Positions 17,745 to 26,544 of a DNA stretch of 64,000 nt are shown here, one piece after another. Numbering within the stretch: position 1 is the first letter of the stretch; each line of letters opens with the position of its first letter. The stretch lies in the NCBI GenBank assembly GCA_963839995.1, contig CAWIXH010000001.1, positions 558,001 to 622,000 of the forward strand, read 5' to 3'. This stretch comes from CAWIUB01 sp963839995 (GTDB lineage: Bacteria; Actinomycetota; Actinomycetes; Mycobacteriales; Jatrophihabitantaceae). The notes under the pieces are model-generated. The model made no database searches, was not told the origin of the DNA, and saw only the letters and a list, made by a program, of their open reading frames with translations. A program made the position numbers and the translations under genes.

Positions 17745-19979
17745 CTAGCGCGCGCTGACCACCTCCGGTGCGCTGTCGACCCAGTCGGACTCCTCGTCGG
17801 GAGGTTCGACCGATACGCGCGGGGTGATTCGGTTGAGCCACTTGGGGAAGTACCAGTTGGCGTTGCCGAACATGTGCATGAGCGACGGAACGAGCATCGT
17901 TCTGAGGATGAAGGCGTCAAGGAACACCGCGGAGGCAAGTCCGAGGCCGAAGATCTTGATCGGTCGGCCGGGCGTCAGCATGAATCCGAGGAAGACCGCG
18001 ATCATGATGATCGCCGCTGCGGTGATGATGCCGCCTGTCTCAGCCTGGCCGACGGTGATGGCGCGCCTGTTGTTCTTGGTGTGCACCCATTCCTCGTGCA
18101 TGCGGCTGACGAGGAACACCTGATAGTCCATCGACAGCCCGAACAGAATGGCGAACAACATCACCGGGATCCAGGCATCGATCGGTGCGCCCGGTCCAGC
18201 CCCCAGGCTGTCGGAGAACCAGCCGTACTGGAAGATCGCTACCACGAGTCCGAACGCGCCAGCTGCCGCCAACAGGTTCATGACTGCTGCTGTCAGCGGG
18301 ATGACCAGGCTGCGGAACGCGATGAGCAGCAGGAGGAATGACAAGCCGACCACCACAGCGATGAACAAAGGCATCTTGCGGCTGAGCACCTTGGCGAAGT
18401 CGACGTTGATCGCCGTGTCACCGTAGGCATAGATGTGGTTCGCCGTGCCCTCGTACAGCGGCGGGAACACATGCGAGCGCAGGTGTCGGACAAGTTGGTA
18501 GGTCTTCTCCGACTGTGGCGAGGTGGTCGTCTTGAACGACACGAAGGCGATGTTGTTCGTGATCGGCACGATGGCCAGGCCGGTTCTGTCGACGCCGGGC
18601 GTGGCCGCAAGTGTGTCCGACACGCGGCGCAGGAACGCTTGGTCGGACGCACCGGGCCCGTGGACGACCGCCTCAAGGGTGGAGTTGTACCCGACGCCGA
18701 ACTCCGTACTGATCAGGTCGTATCCGATACGGGTCGTCGAGCTCTTCGGGTCACTGCTCTGGTCGCTGTTGCCAAGTCGCATGGCGAAAAACGGGATCGC
18801 GAGAGCGATCATGAGCGCGCCCGAACCGATCGCGACGAGGACGCGGCGGCGGGCGACGAACTCCGACCAGCGGGCCCAGAACCCGAGTGGGCGGCCGCTG
18901 ATGAAGTTGCCGGCCCGCACGGCCGCCCGCTGCTTACGGGGCAGCACCTTGAGCCCGAACAAGCTGAGTAACGCGGGCAGCAGGGTCAATGACGCGACCA
19001 TGGTGAAACCCACCGCAATGGCGGTAGCCACTGCCATGCCGTTGAAGAAGCTCACGCCGAGCGCGATTAGACCGAGAATGGCGATACATACGGTGGTTCC
19101 GGCGAACAGCACGGCGCGTCCGGACGTGTTGATCGCGGTGACGATCGACTCGTGCATGCGCATGCCGCGCCGAAGGTTGCGCCGATGGCGCGTGACGATG
19201 AACAGCGCGTAGTCGATGCCGACACCGATCACCATCAGTTCGGCCAGGTATGGGGTGATGTTGGAAACGTTGATGCCGTGGCTGAGGATGTAGATCACGC
19301 CGAGGCCACTGATCAGAGCGACGGCCGCGCTGGCTAGCGGTAGGACGGTCGCGGCGACCGTACGGAAGACCAGCGCGAGGATGATCAGGGCGGCGAAGAA
19401 GCCGATGAAGATAGATGGGCCTGAGCCCTCACTCTGCCCGATACCGGCGAAGGCGTTACCGGTGAACTCGACCTGCAGCGACGTACTGCGCAGCGATTTC
19501 AGCGATTCGTAGACGTTCTTGAAAAGCGTCTGGTCGTAATGGTTGCTCTGCCAGGTGATGGTGACCAGGGCAGTGTTCGAGCCACGCGCGGTGTTGAGCA
19601 GCTTGGGGTTCCCCGGGCCTACCGCACTGGAGTTCGAGCAATGGATCGACTGCCAGGGCGTGGAGATCAACGCTACGCGATCACCGGACGTGCAGAGCTT
19701 GGCCAGCGCAGGTTGCAGTTGTGGCGGTGCGCCGGAGAACGCGGCGTTGTTCGTGTTCTTGATGACCATCGTGCCGGAAGCGCCGTTCTGGTTGTCCTGG
19801 CCGGCGTTCTTAAGCAGGTTCGCCACGGTGGCTGTCTCGGTATGCGGAAGGCTGAAGGTGTCCTTATAGGCCGCCCCGCCCATCGCGGCGGCGATGGCTT
19901 GCACCCCGATGACCAACACGATCCAGCCGGCGATAACGAACCACCGGCGGCGAATGGCGAACTCGGCAATCGTCTTCAT
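17745..19979 (-). CDS. MMPL/RND-family membrane transporter
   Basis: This 744-residue protein matches the two-repeat MMPL fold. A transmembrane helix at residues 11-30 is followed by an extracytoplasmic loop of about 140 residues, then five helices including MVIGVGIDYALFIVTRHRR. A second loop and second helix bundle follow, with LFGLSMDYQVFLVSRMHEEW. The paired G(I/M)DY...SR motifs are the proton-relay helices of this family. MMPL proteins export lipids or hydrophobic compounds in actinobacteria. The ATG at 19979 has GGAGG nine bases upstream. It is monocistronic here, with no adjacent regulator, so the substrate cannot be inferred. Confidence 0.95.
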   Translation of the reverse strand: MKTIAEFAIRRRWFVIAGWIVLVIGVQAIAAAMGGAAYKDTFSLPHTETATVANLLKNAGQDNQNGASGTMVIKNTNNAAFSGAPPQLQPALAKLCTSGDRVALISTPWQSIHCSNSSAVGPGNPKLLNTARGSNTALVTITWQSNHYDQTLFKNVYESLKSLRSTSLQVEFTGNAFAGIGQSEGSGPSIFIGFFAALIILALVFRTVAATVLPLASAAVALISGLGVIYILSHGINVSNITPYLAELMVIGVGIDYALFIVTRHRRNLRRGMRMHESIVTAINTSGRAVLFAGTTVCIAILGLIALGVSFFNGMAVATAIAVGFTMVASLTLLPALLSLFGLKVLPRKQRAAVRAGNFISGRPLGFWARWSEFVARRRVLVAIGSGALMIALAIPFFAMRLGNSDQSSDPKSSTTRIGYDLISTEFGVGYNSTLEAVVHGPGASDQAFLRRVSDTLAATPGVDRTGLAIVPITNNIAFVSFKTTTSPQSEKTYQLVRHLRSHVFPPLYEGTANHIYAYGDTAINVDFAKVLSRKMPLFIAVVVGLSFLLLLIAFRSLVIPLTAAVMNLLAAAGAFGLVVAIFQYGWFSDSLGAGPGAPIDAWIPVMLFAILFGLSMDYQVFLVSRMHEEWVHTKNNRRAITVGQAETGGIITAAAIIMIAVFLGFMLTPGRPIKIFGLGLASAVFLDAFILRTMLVPSLMHMFGNANWYFPKWLNRITPRVSVEPPDEESDWVDSAPEVVSAR

Positions 19980-20370
19980 CTGTCCTCCAAGTGGGGGGCG
20001 CGACGGCACACACACCTCACCGGCCCCGACGGACTGAGGTGAAGTTGCTCGAAGATCCCAGCCCCGTGCGTCCATGCTAACTGGACCTGCACGGGCATTT
20101 CAGCCGCAATAATGGATCCGACGCCTCGAACGCTACTGCGAGCGCGCTAGGCGAGTCGCCGCCGCCAGGCGTGCGAACAAGGAGCCGGCGCGATCCCGGT
20201 CCGCGTCACGTTCGGCTCGTTCCGGGCGACCACGGCGAGTTCGAGCTGTCCGCCGGGGCCGCTGGGTTCGACGGCGTGCCGGACTAGCTGACCAATCTTC
20301 GTGTCCGCCTACCGTGGGGCCTGACCGGTTTACCGGTGAGCATGGTGTTTCTCGGGCCTGCCGGTGCGCG
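19980..20370. other. No supported gene
   Basis: This is the upstream region of the transporter. I see no convincing frame or repeat. Confidence 0.5.
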
Positions 20371-20484
20371 CTAGGTCATCGGCGAATCAGCATGGGCGAA
20401 GCGCTCCTCCAGCGCCCCCATGTTGAGGATCTGTTGCACGCGCCATGCATCCCGTTCGTAGTGGAAGCTGAAGAAGACCGCCAT
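20371..20484 (-). pseudogene. TIR-like (DUF1863/ThsB-type) N-terminal stub
   Basis: An ATG with a good ribosome site (GGGAGGAACCG) begins MAVFFSFHYERDAWRVQQIL then NMGALEE. This matches the first strand and helix of the MTH538/DUF1863 TIR-like family (FFSFHY.RD.WR...). The sequence then changes and stops after 37 residues. The family includes the ThsB sensors of Thoeris anti-phage systems and other small TIR-like proteins. No ThsA-like partner is nearby. It is the 5' end of a gene whose remainder has been lost. Confidence 0.6.
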
Positions 20485-20853
20485 CGGTTCCTCCCTGGAC
20501 TACCGGCGAGTCCATTTTGCTCGACCGGCGCGTGATGATCAACAGCCCAGCAGCTTCAGCAAAGGTGACTCCGCGTCAGGGTCAGCCACTGGGCCCTCTA
20601 GGCATCCGAGCGATGTATCGACGAGCTGACGGCCAGCCATCGTCAAGTCGGCGACGCAGCACACTCGGGCGTATGGTCCTGGTCCTTCAGACTCATTGTC
20701 GTCGTGAGGTCTCGACCGCGCCGGGGCGCATAACTACGGCGAGTCGAGCGAGCCTCAGCGCGTCAGAGGCGCGCATAGTCGGCGATCACCTGATCCTGCT
20801 GCGTGAGGTTGCCTGCGGCATCGCGCACGGCGCGTAGCCAATCGAAAGGCACG
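20485..20853. other. No supported gene; motif at 20776
   Basis: TAGTCGGCGATC occurs at 20776-20787 and continues ACCTGATCC. The gap-containing variant CATAGTCGATCACCTGATCC is at about 25464. On the minus strand both could encode DQVI(A)DY, but no full gene follows. Confidence 0.4.
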
Positions 20854-21258
20854 CTACTGCCAGGTTTCGATGACGGCCGTGTGGCCTGCGGCCTTGGCGT
20901 ATTTCTGGTCATCGGTGAGAAGCGGCATGCCCAGCGACTCGGCCAGTGCAACGTAGAACGCGTCGTAGGCGGTGAAGTTGTCCCGCAGTGTCAAGGCCCG
21001 TCGCTGGTAGGGCAGCATCGGATAGCGCAGCAGCGGCAGGTCGGCGAAGTCGTCGAGCATCTCCTCCGCCCGCGCAACCCTGATCTTGATCGCGGGTTTT
21101 GACGTCAGCAACAGGCCGCGGATCGCGGAGGTCACCTCGGCATCGATCAGCGCCGGGGCGTGCACGTATCGGTGTTGGCCGAACCGCGCGCGCAGCGCTT
21201 CATCTTCGCGGCGGTTCTGCAACAGCCGAACCACGATCGATGCGTCGACGACGGTCAT
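20854..21258 (-). CDS. vapC: PIN-domain toxin (VapC-type)
   Basis: This 134-residue protein has the PIN acidic residues: Asp5 (MTVVDASIVVRLL), Glu41 (ALIDAEVTSAIRGL), Asp98 (TAYDAFYVALAESLG) and Asp116 (LLTDDQKYAKAAG). VapC proteins are Mg-dependent RNases that cut tRNA or rRNA and stop growth when not bound by their antitoxin. The start overlaps the antitoxin stop (TAATG), the usual coupled order of antitoxin first. It is of full family length and intact. Confidence 0.9.
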   Translation of the reverse strand: MTVVDASIVVRLLQNRREDEALRARFGQHRYVHAPALIDAEVTSAIRGLLLTSKPAIKIRVARAEEMLDDFADLPLLRYPMLPYQRRALTLRDNFTAYDAFYVALAESLGMPLLTDDQKYAKAAGHTAVIETWQ

Positions 21259-21488
21259 TACCGGCGGTCGGCGTCGATGAATGACCGGATCTCCTCGCCG
21301 TTGGCCTCGATGCCGGCTCGGGAGGCGATCCTCGCGAGCACGTCGGCCATAGCCGGACGCGACGTGTCGTCATGGATCAGTTCCCGTAGGTAGCTCGACA
21401 GCGACATGTTCCGGGAAGCTGCCCGCGCTCGCAGGACCTCGACATCTTCGGCAGGCACGTCGCGGACCTGAATGATCTCCACGCTCAT
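21258..21488 (-). CDS. vapB: VapB/FitA-like ribbon-helix-helix antitoxin
   Basis: This 76-residue protein starts MSVEIIQVRDVPAEDVEVLR and continues with the helix ASRNMSLSSYLRELI, the FitA-like RHH layout. An acidic C-terminal tail (ANGEEIRSFIDADRR) should bind the PIN toxin. It is directly upstream of vapC with a TAATG overlap. Such pairs repress their own promoter; I see no clear palindrome in the 30 bases before the ATG. Confidence 0.85.
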   Translation of the reverse strand: MSVEIIQVRDVPAEDVEVLRARAASRNMSLSSYLRELIHDDTSRPAMADVLARIASRAGIEANGEEIRSFIDADRR

Positions 21489-21856
21489 ACCGGACAGCCT
21501 AGCATTCGTTCATGAACTATGCATGCACTCGTGCTTCTGGCTGTCGATCCTCAAATGACCCGGCCGGGCCGCGCATATCACGCGCTGCCACGGGCGCCGA
21601 TCAGCCGCCGAACGTGTACCGAAATCGGCGTATTTCGCGACCTCGAGCGTGAGGTCGCGCGGCGAGATGCTCACGCAGTGTGACGACGGGAGGTCGCGGC
21701 CGGGGGCGCGCGCTCTTCGACGGTCATCCGAGGCGCGGTGATGGTCCCGTCATTGGTCCCTCATCGCCCATCCGGTTGCGGCGGCTTCCAGCGGGAGACG
21801 CCCGGGGTTCGCGGTCATCGCCGCCACCGGTCGCCGACGCCGGGGGGGCGCCCGCA
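21489..21856. other. No gene; inverted repeat
   Basis: CGCGACCTC and GAGGTCGCG (about 21637-21660) form a 9-bp stem around GAGCGT. It lies between two gene sets transcribed leftward and could be a terminator, but has no T tract. Confidence 0.5.
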
Positions 21857-22645
21857 TCATCGGGCGCGGTGGTATTCGTCGTGCCGGCGAAAGAAGTTGA
21901 GCGGGTCGTCGTCGGTGCGCGCCTCGTTGCGTCCTAGTGGCGCTCGGTCGAGCCACTGGTACATGCCCCACAGCCCGTCCAGTCCGCGGGCGTAGGCGGA
22001 GTAGGTGTGGTAGACGACGCCGTCGTCGAGGACGAAGGCGCTCATGCCGGGTGCCTCGCGGGTGTACGTCAGCCAGTCCGTCCCGGTCGTGGCCGCCCAC
22101 TCGGCGAAGGGGCCGTCCTTGCCGAAGTCCGGATTAGCAGGCTCGTCGAACGTGCGGAAGTTGTACTGGGTGCCGCCCGCGCGCTGCTGCTCCTCGGTCA
22201 CTGACGTCCAGAAGTCGAAGTTGAAGTCGCTCCGGTACGACGACGCCCAGGGGAAGCTCCATCCCATCCGCTGCTTGTACGCCTGCAGCTTGGCCAGCGG
22301 AGCGCGCGAGATCGCCCAGAGCATCACGTCGTGGTTGGCCAGGTGCACGGCGAACCCGTTGAAGCCGTCCGCGATGGCCGAGCAGGCCGGACATCCGGCC
22401 GTGTAGTCCGGACCGAACATGAAGTGGTAGACGAGCAGCTGCGAGCGTCCTCTGAAAAGGTCGACAAGGGACGCGCTGCCCTCGTCGGTGTCGAGGACGT
22501 AGCCCTTCTCGAGGCGCACCCACGGCAGCTCCTGCCGCCGGCGCGCGAGCTCGTCGCCGCGCCGGGTCAGCTGCTTCTCGGCGTCGAGCAGCTCCAGCCG
22601 GGCGGCGAGCCACTCCTCGCGGGTACCGGTCCTGTGGTCGGTCAT
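21857..22645 (-). CDS. DUF899 (thioredoxin-like fold) protein
   Basis: This 262-residue protein matches DUF899. It opens with the family's long N-terminal helix (EEWLAARLELLDAEKQLTRR), then RRRQELPWVRLEKGYVLD, the strand YHFMFGP and the C-P-A-C motif in YTAGCPACSAIADGF. Later it has SSYRSDFNFDF and SAFVLDDGVVYHTYSAYARG. The CxxC-like site suggests a redox role, but no reaction is established. It is the last gene of a four-gene leftward operon. The ATG at 22645 has GGAGAG upstream. Confidence 0.9.
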   Translation of the reverse strand: MTDHRTGTREEWLAARLELLDAEKQLTRRGDELARRRQELPWVRLEKGYVLDTDEGSASLVDLFRGRSQLLVYHFMFGPDYTAGCPACSAIADGFNGFAVHLANHDVMLWAISRAPLAKLQAYKQRMGWSFPWASSYRSDFNFDFWTSVTEEQQRAGGTQYNFRTFDEPANPDFGKDGPFAEWAATTGTDWLTYTREAPGMSAFVLDDGVVYHTYSAYARGLDGLWGMYQWLDRAPLGRNEARTDDDPLNFFRRHDEYHRAR

Positions 22646-22665
22646 CGTCGCTCTCCTTCGTGTCG

Positions 22666-23334
22666 TTACATCGAGGGCAGGAGTCCGGGAACCGACGAGG
22701 GCGCGACGACGATCAGGACGCCGAGTCCGATGATCGCCAGTGCCAGCGGCACGTCGACGGCCGCTCTCGGTGGCAAGAGTTTCTGGGCGAGGACGAGGAT
22801 GGCGATCACCGCCATCCAGGTGACGCTCATGACGCCGAGCGCGACCAGCATCAGCATCAGTCCGATGCTCGATCCCACGCAACACAGCCCGAACTCGATT
22901 CCGGAGCCGACACCTGCGCGGCACCGCTCGCGGAAGTGCCGCTTGAGCGGCGTCAGCTCGTAGCCGCCGGCCGCGATCACCACCGCGGCGGCGGCGGATG
23001 TCCCATGCAGCCGATACGCCGCGTAGACCGCGCCGCCCACCAGCGCCCAAACGGCGAGATAGGACGCAATGAACAGCGGTACGGCCTGCATGCTGCTGAT
23101 GGGAATGTGTCTGACGATTGCCGGGACCGCGCCCGGCAGCATCATTGCCGCCATCATGGACACCCACACTGCGGCGAAGGACGTGAGCGAACCGAGCTCG
23201 GTGGCGGTGCCCATGTCCATCCCGTGCATCCGCCGCAGCGCGACGACCCAGCACCCGGCGGCGAGCCCGAGCGTCGCTGCGAGCGCGGCACGCTGAGCCG
23301 TTCCATGGGCCGGGGGCGCTTGTTGATCAATCAT
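22666..23334 (-). CDS. DUF2182 integral membrane protein
   Basis: This 222-residue protein has about six membrane helices and the DUF2182 marks MHGMDMG, SMMAAMMLPG and an FGLCCVGSSIGLMLML helix. The family is annotated as a predicted metal-binding membrane protein because of its Met/His/Cys content; its substrate is unproven. It overlaps the ArsR gene by eight bases and precedes DUF899, a common neighbour. Both are probably controlled by the palindrome at 24150. Confidence 0.88.
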   Translation of the reverse strand: MIDQQAPPAHGTAQRAALAATLGLAAGCWVVALRRMHGMDMGTATELGSLTSFAAVWVSMMAAMMLPGAVPAIVRHIPISSMQAVPLFIASYLAVWALVGGAVYAAYRLHGTSAAAAVVIAAGGYELTPLKRHFRERCRAGVGSGIEFGLCCVGSSIGLMLMLVALGVMSVTWMAVIAILVLAQKLLPPRAAVDVPLALAIIGLGVLIVVAPSSVPGLLPSM

Positions 23335-23710
23335 GACGTCCTCGCACTTCCTCGAATGGAGTCGTGCTGGCCTTGCGAGACGACCGGTCGAGGTGCTCGG
23401 TCAACGACTCGAGGCGGCGGTCCCAGTCACGGGCCAGCGCGGCCAGAAATTGCTGCGCCACCTGCATCGGCGCCGAACGCAGCCGGTACCGCACCCGGCG
23501 CCGCTCGCCGGGTTCGGCCGTCACCAAACCGGCCTCGGCCAGCAGGGCCAGATGTTTCGCGATGCCCTGCCGCGTGAGCGGCAGCCGATCGGCCAGGTCC
23601 GTCGCCGTTGCCGGCCCGTCTTCCGCGAGAGTGGCCAGAATGGCGCGCCGCGTCGGGTCGGCCAGGGCGGCGAAGACCTGCTCGGCGATCGCCTCGATGT
23701 CAGGCGGCAT
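23327..23710 (-). CDS. ArsR-family HTH regulator
   Basis: This 127-residue winged-helix protein has the helices VFAALADPTRRAILATLAED, ATDLADRLPLTRQGIAKHLA (recognition helix) and a wing at GERRRVRYRL. No Cys metal site is present, so it belongs to the non-metal ArsR/SRPBCC-linked group. It overlaps the upstream SRPBCC gene by 11 bases and the downstream DUF2182 gene by 8. It probably binds the TTGGTTGCGA palindrome ahead of the operon. Confidence 0.9.
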   Translation of the reverse strand: MPPDIEAIAEQVFAALADPTRRAILATLAEDGPATATDLADRLPLTRQGIAKHLALLAEAGLVTAEPGERRRVRYRLRSAPMQVAQQFLAALARDWDRRLESLTEHLDRSSRKASTTPFEEVRGRHD

Positions 23711-24131
23711 CGAGGTAGCTGACCAGCTCGCCCAGCTCGCTCGCCCAACCCTTGGTGTTGCCGTCGAACGCCGTGCCGTGCGCGTCCTCGGGCAGCTGGG
23801 CGAACCCGGTCTCGACCACCGTCAGCCGGGTGCCGGCGGCGTCCGGTTCGAGCGTGAACTCGACATACGTGCGGCGCGGATCGTCCTTGGGCAGCCCGTA
23901 GATCTGCCAGGTGTAGCCGAACACCCTGGGCTCCTCGACCCGCTCCACGCGCATGTCGACCGTGGGCCCGTCGGTCCAGCTCATCCGGGCCGATCCACCG
24001 GGACGTAGGTCGATCGCCGCGTCGTTGCCGAACCAGGCGGCCAGACCGTCCGCCGTCGTCAGCGCCGCCCAGACCTCGGCCGGCGGGTGAACAAGTTCGA
24101 CGGTCCGCTCGATGCGATCGGGGAAACCCAT
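23700..24131 (-). CDS. SRPBCC (AHSA1-like) domain protein
   Basis: This 143-residue protein is the first gene of the operon. It shows the START-like fold (RTVELVHPPAEVWAAL, LAAWFGNDAAIDLRPGG) and the C-terminal helix TKGWASELGELVSYL. ArsR regulators paired with SRPBCC proteins are common in actinobacteria. The ligand is unknown. The ATG at 24131 is preferred over upstream in-frame codons because GGAGGG lies just before it and the operator palindrome lies 30 bases further up. Confidence 0.9.
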   Translation of the reverse strand: MGFPDRIERTVELVHPPAEVWAALTTADGLAAWFGNDAAIDLRPGGSARMSWTDGPTVDMRVERVEEPRVFGYTWQIYGLPKDDPRRTYVEFTLEPDAAGTRLTVVETGFAQLPEDAHGTAFDGNTKGWASELGELVSYLDAA

Positions 24132-24149
24132 GTCGACCCTCCACGAGAA

Positions 24150-24198
24150 TAGCAACTGATTGGTTGCGACCTTATCGCAACCAACCGGTTGCGTCAAT
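24150..24198. promoter_or_regulatory. Operator palindrome for the ArsR operon
   Basis: TTGGTTGCGA (24160-24169) and TCGCAACCAA (24175-24184) form a perfect inverted repeat around CCTTA. Partial half-sites flank it (CAACTGAT and CCGGTTGCG). Its position, 20-50 bases before the first gene of an operon encoding an ArsR protein, makes it the likely autoregulatory site. Confidence 0.75.
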
Positions 24199-24491
24199 AG
24201 GTACTATTGATCGACCGGAACGACCTGCACAGGCTCAACGGGATGGCCGAGGTGTCGAGATAGGCGGCCTGTCTCGACCAGCCGCCGCCGCACAGACGGA
24301 TGCGGTGCATCGCGGTCGGACGCCGCCCGACATCTATGAGCGCACAGAACACCGCCGGCTTCGACTGAGCTGACCGGCAGACAGTTGTCCTAGATTCGGC
24401 GATCAGCCCGATGCCGGGAGTCACGGTGCGTGGTGATGTCGCAGGCTGATTTCGACGTTCGGTTCACGTACGGCGCTTGCGCGCGCGTTTT
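24199..24491. other. No supported gene; motif at 24393
   Basis: GATTCGGCGATC (24393-24404) is followed after about 15 bases by AGTCACGGTGCGTG. The same spaced pair occurs at 15715-15752. Confidence 0.45.
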
Positions 24492-25364
24492 TCAGAAGCC
24501 GGCCACGACGGGGATGACGCGCTCGCCCATCAGTTCAAGCGGGCGGATCGATGCGGCGTCGGCGACTACGCCCTCCGCGTGCACGATGCCCAGCTCGGCG
24601 AACCGCTTCAGCTCGGTGAGCATTTCATCGACGTGCTCGCCGTTCGGCCCGGGGTTGAAACGGAACTGGATCGTCTTTTCGATCTCGTCGTAGTCCCGGC
24701 CGACCGCTGCGCAATGCTCGCGGAGCACGTCGAGCTTGCGTGCGACGTCCGGACCCGGGAACAGGTTGCACGCCTGCGCGTACTGGGCAACCAGCCGCAG
24801 CGTCTTCTTCTCCCCTGAGCCGCCAATCAGGATCGGTGGGTGCGGACGGCGCAGCGGCGGCGGCGAGTTGAGGGTGCGCTCAAGCGTGTAGTGCTTGCCG
24901 TGGTAGGGGCCCTCGTCACCGCTGCACATCTGCAGGAAGATCTGCAGCGCCTCCTCCAGCCGCTCGAAGCGCTCGGCGGTGGGCGGGAATGGCAGCCCCA
25001 GGCCGCGCGCCTCCTCCTCGTTCCAGGCTGCCCCGATGCCGAGCCAGACGCGGCCCTGGGACAAGACGTCGAGGGTGGTGACGCACTTGGCCAGCAGTCC
25101 CGGCTCCCGGTAAACCACTGCCGTCACCCACGACACCAACTCGACCCGCGAGGTGCACGCCGCGAGATACCCGAGCGTGGTGTAGGCCTCCAGCATCTCG
25201 TGCTCTGGCGGCCCGAGCACGCCGATCTGCCAGACGTGGTCCATCACGCTGACCCGAGTAAACCCCGCATCCTCCGCGGCCACGGCAACCCTTCGCAGGT
25301 CCTGCGCTAAGTTCGCCGGCCCGCCCGGCCAGGTGAAGTCCGCGATGTGCAGCCCAATCTTCAT
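24492..25364 (-). CDS. LLM-class F420-dependent oxidoreductase
   Basis: This 290-residue protein has the bacterial luciferase-like TIM-barrel layout: MKIGLHIADFTWPGG, AAEDAGFTRVSVMDHVWQ, VTTLDVLSQGRVWLGIGAAW, and PPILIGGSGEKKTLRLVA. These match F420-dependent members common in actinomycetes, which use reduced F420 for hydride transfer. The substrate is unknown. It is monocistronic, full length and intact. Confidence 0.92.
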   Translation of the reverse strand: MKIGLHIADFTWPGGPANLAQDLRRVAVAAEDAGFTRVSVMDHVWQIGVLGPPEHEMLEAYTTLGYLAACTSRVELVSWVTAVVYREPGLLAKCVTTLDVLSQGRVWLGIGAAWNEEEARGLGLPFPPTAERFERLEEALQIFLQMCSGDEGPYHGKHYTLERTLNSPPPLRRPHPPILIGGSGEKKTLRLVAQYAQACNLFPGPDVARKLDVLREHCAAVGRDYDEIEKTIQFRFNPGPNGEHVDEMLTELKRFAELGIVHAEGVVADAASIRPLELMGERVIPVVAGF

Positions 25365-25764
25365 CTTGGTCCCTCTCGAGTGGACGTCGTCTCGACGCTA
25401 CCGCCGCGGCGCGAAAGCATCCGAACAGCGACCCAGACAGCACGCGACCACGCAGCCGTGCAGACATAGTCGATCACCTGATCCGGCCACGTGAAGCCGG
25501 CACCGCCGGTGTTGGCCTCGAGTAGCCGGTCGAGCAATGCGGCCGAGCCGTCGTTAAGTGGGACCCGACGTTCTCGGCATCGGCGACAGGCACCTGGGCG
25601 TCGACCCTCATTCGCCGAGAAACTCGGTTCGACGAAACCGGCGCAGGCAACGAGTTCGGCCTCGAACCGACACCGTTCCGGCAGACTAACGCGGACACGG
25701 TCCGGTCGCTCATCGAGTCCCGACGGGTGCCGGCACGTCGCGGACCACGCGTCAAGGAGCGCAC
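25365..25764. other. No supported gene
   Basis: No conserved frame is visible. The sequence CATAGTCGATCACCTGATCC at about 25464 resembles that at 20775 with three bases missing. Confidence 0.45.
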
Positions 25765-26166
25765 ATGAGTCAAACTCCACCGCACAACGATCAATGGCCG
25801 TGGCCCGACGACCTGGACGCATGCATCGCCGCGCCAGCATCGCATCATGTGCTCTTCGAGAACGACGCCGTGCGAGTCTTGGAGGTAATCATTGAACCCG
25901 GCACCCGGGAACCGCTCCACACCCATCGCGCACCGAGCGTCATGATCGTCGACAGGCCAGCCCGAATTCGCTAGTACACCGGGGACGCGCTCACCCATGA
26001 GACACCCGGCGCTGCCGTCGAGGAAACGCGAACCTCCTGGCTAGACCCCGAGCCACCCCACTCAGTCGAGAACGTGGACGTGCACCGGTATCACGCGTTT
26101 CGCATCGAGCTGCGCCACGCACAGCAAGACGCCGGCGAGAGCCTTGACCGCAACCGGCAGCTCTAG
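25765..26166 (+). pseudogene. Cupin-type small protein with one in-frame amber codon
   Basis: The frame starts MSQTPPHNDQWPWPDDLDAC and carries the cupin-like strand VRVLEVIIEPGTREPLHTHR. It meets a TAG at 25972 and then stays open in the same frame for 63 more codons (YTGDALTHETPGAAVEE..., PHSVENVDVHRYHAFRIEL) to a stop at 26164. Both halves fit one small cupin, so the gene appears inactivated by a single nonsense change. The ATG lies beside a purine-rich AAGGAGCGCAC. Confidence 0.75.
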
Positions 26167-26544
26167 GCGGGTCAGTGACGCGTATTGCTCGCCTGCCTGT
26201 CCGTCCACGACTGGTCGGCGCCCGCAACTGGCCGTCATGATGAGCTTCTCGGCCGCGTCCCCGGCCCAGGGAGACGCGCTGTGAGGAACCCACACAGAAC
26301 GCCGCGGCAAGGTCTGATCCCCATCTGCGCGTAATCGGCGATCCTCGGCGGTCACCGTGATAGGCCTGCGTGAAAAGCGCTTCGTCGGCGCTCACGGCGG
26401 GTGACGCGGCGAGTGGGGCTACCGAGCCGTCGTTTCGGGACGGCTGACAGGCGCTCGGGAGTGCGCGTTGTCAGCACGGATGGGTTGTTCTCGAACAAGA
26501 TCAACGCATCAACTAGCCGATGTCGGAAACGCTCGCGTTGACCG
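26167..26544. other. No supported gene; motif at 26332
   Basis: TAATCGGCGATC lies at 26332-26343, followed by CTCGGCGGTCACCGTGAT. No gene is evident. Confidence 0.45.

Noticed and set aside
20763..20951. A gene ending DQVIADYARL downstream of vapC
   Set aside because: The frame overlaps vapC and has no start or homology. It reflects the recurrent TCGGCGATC motif read on the minus strand.
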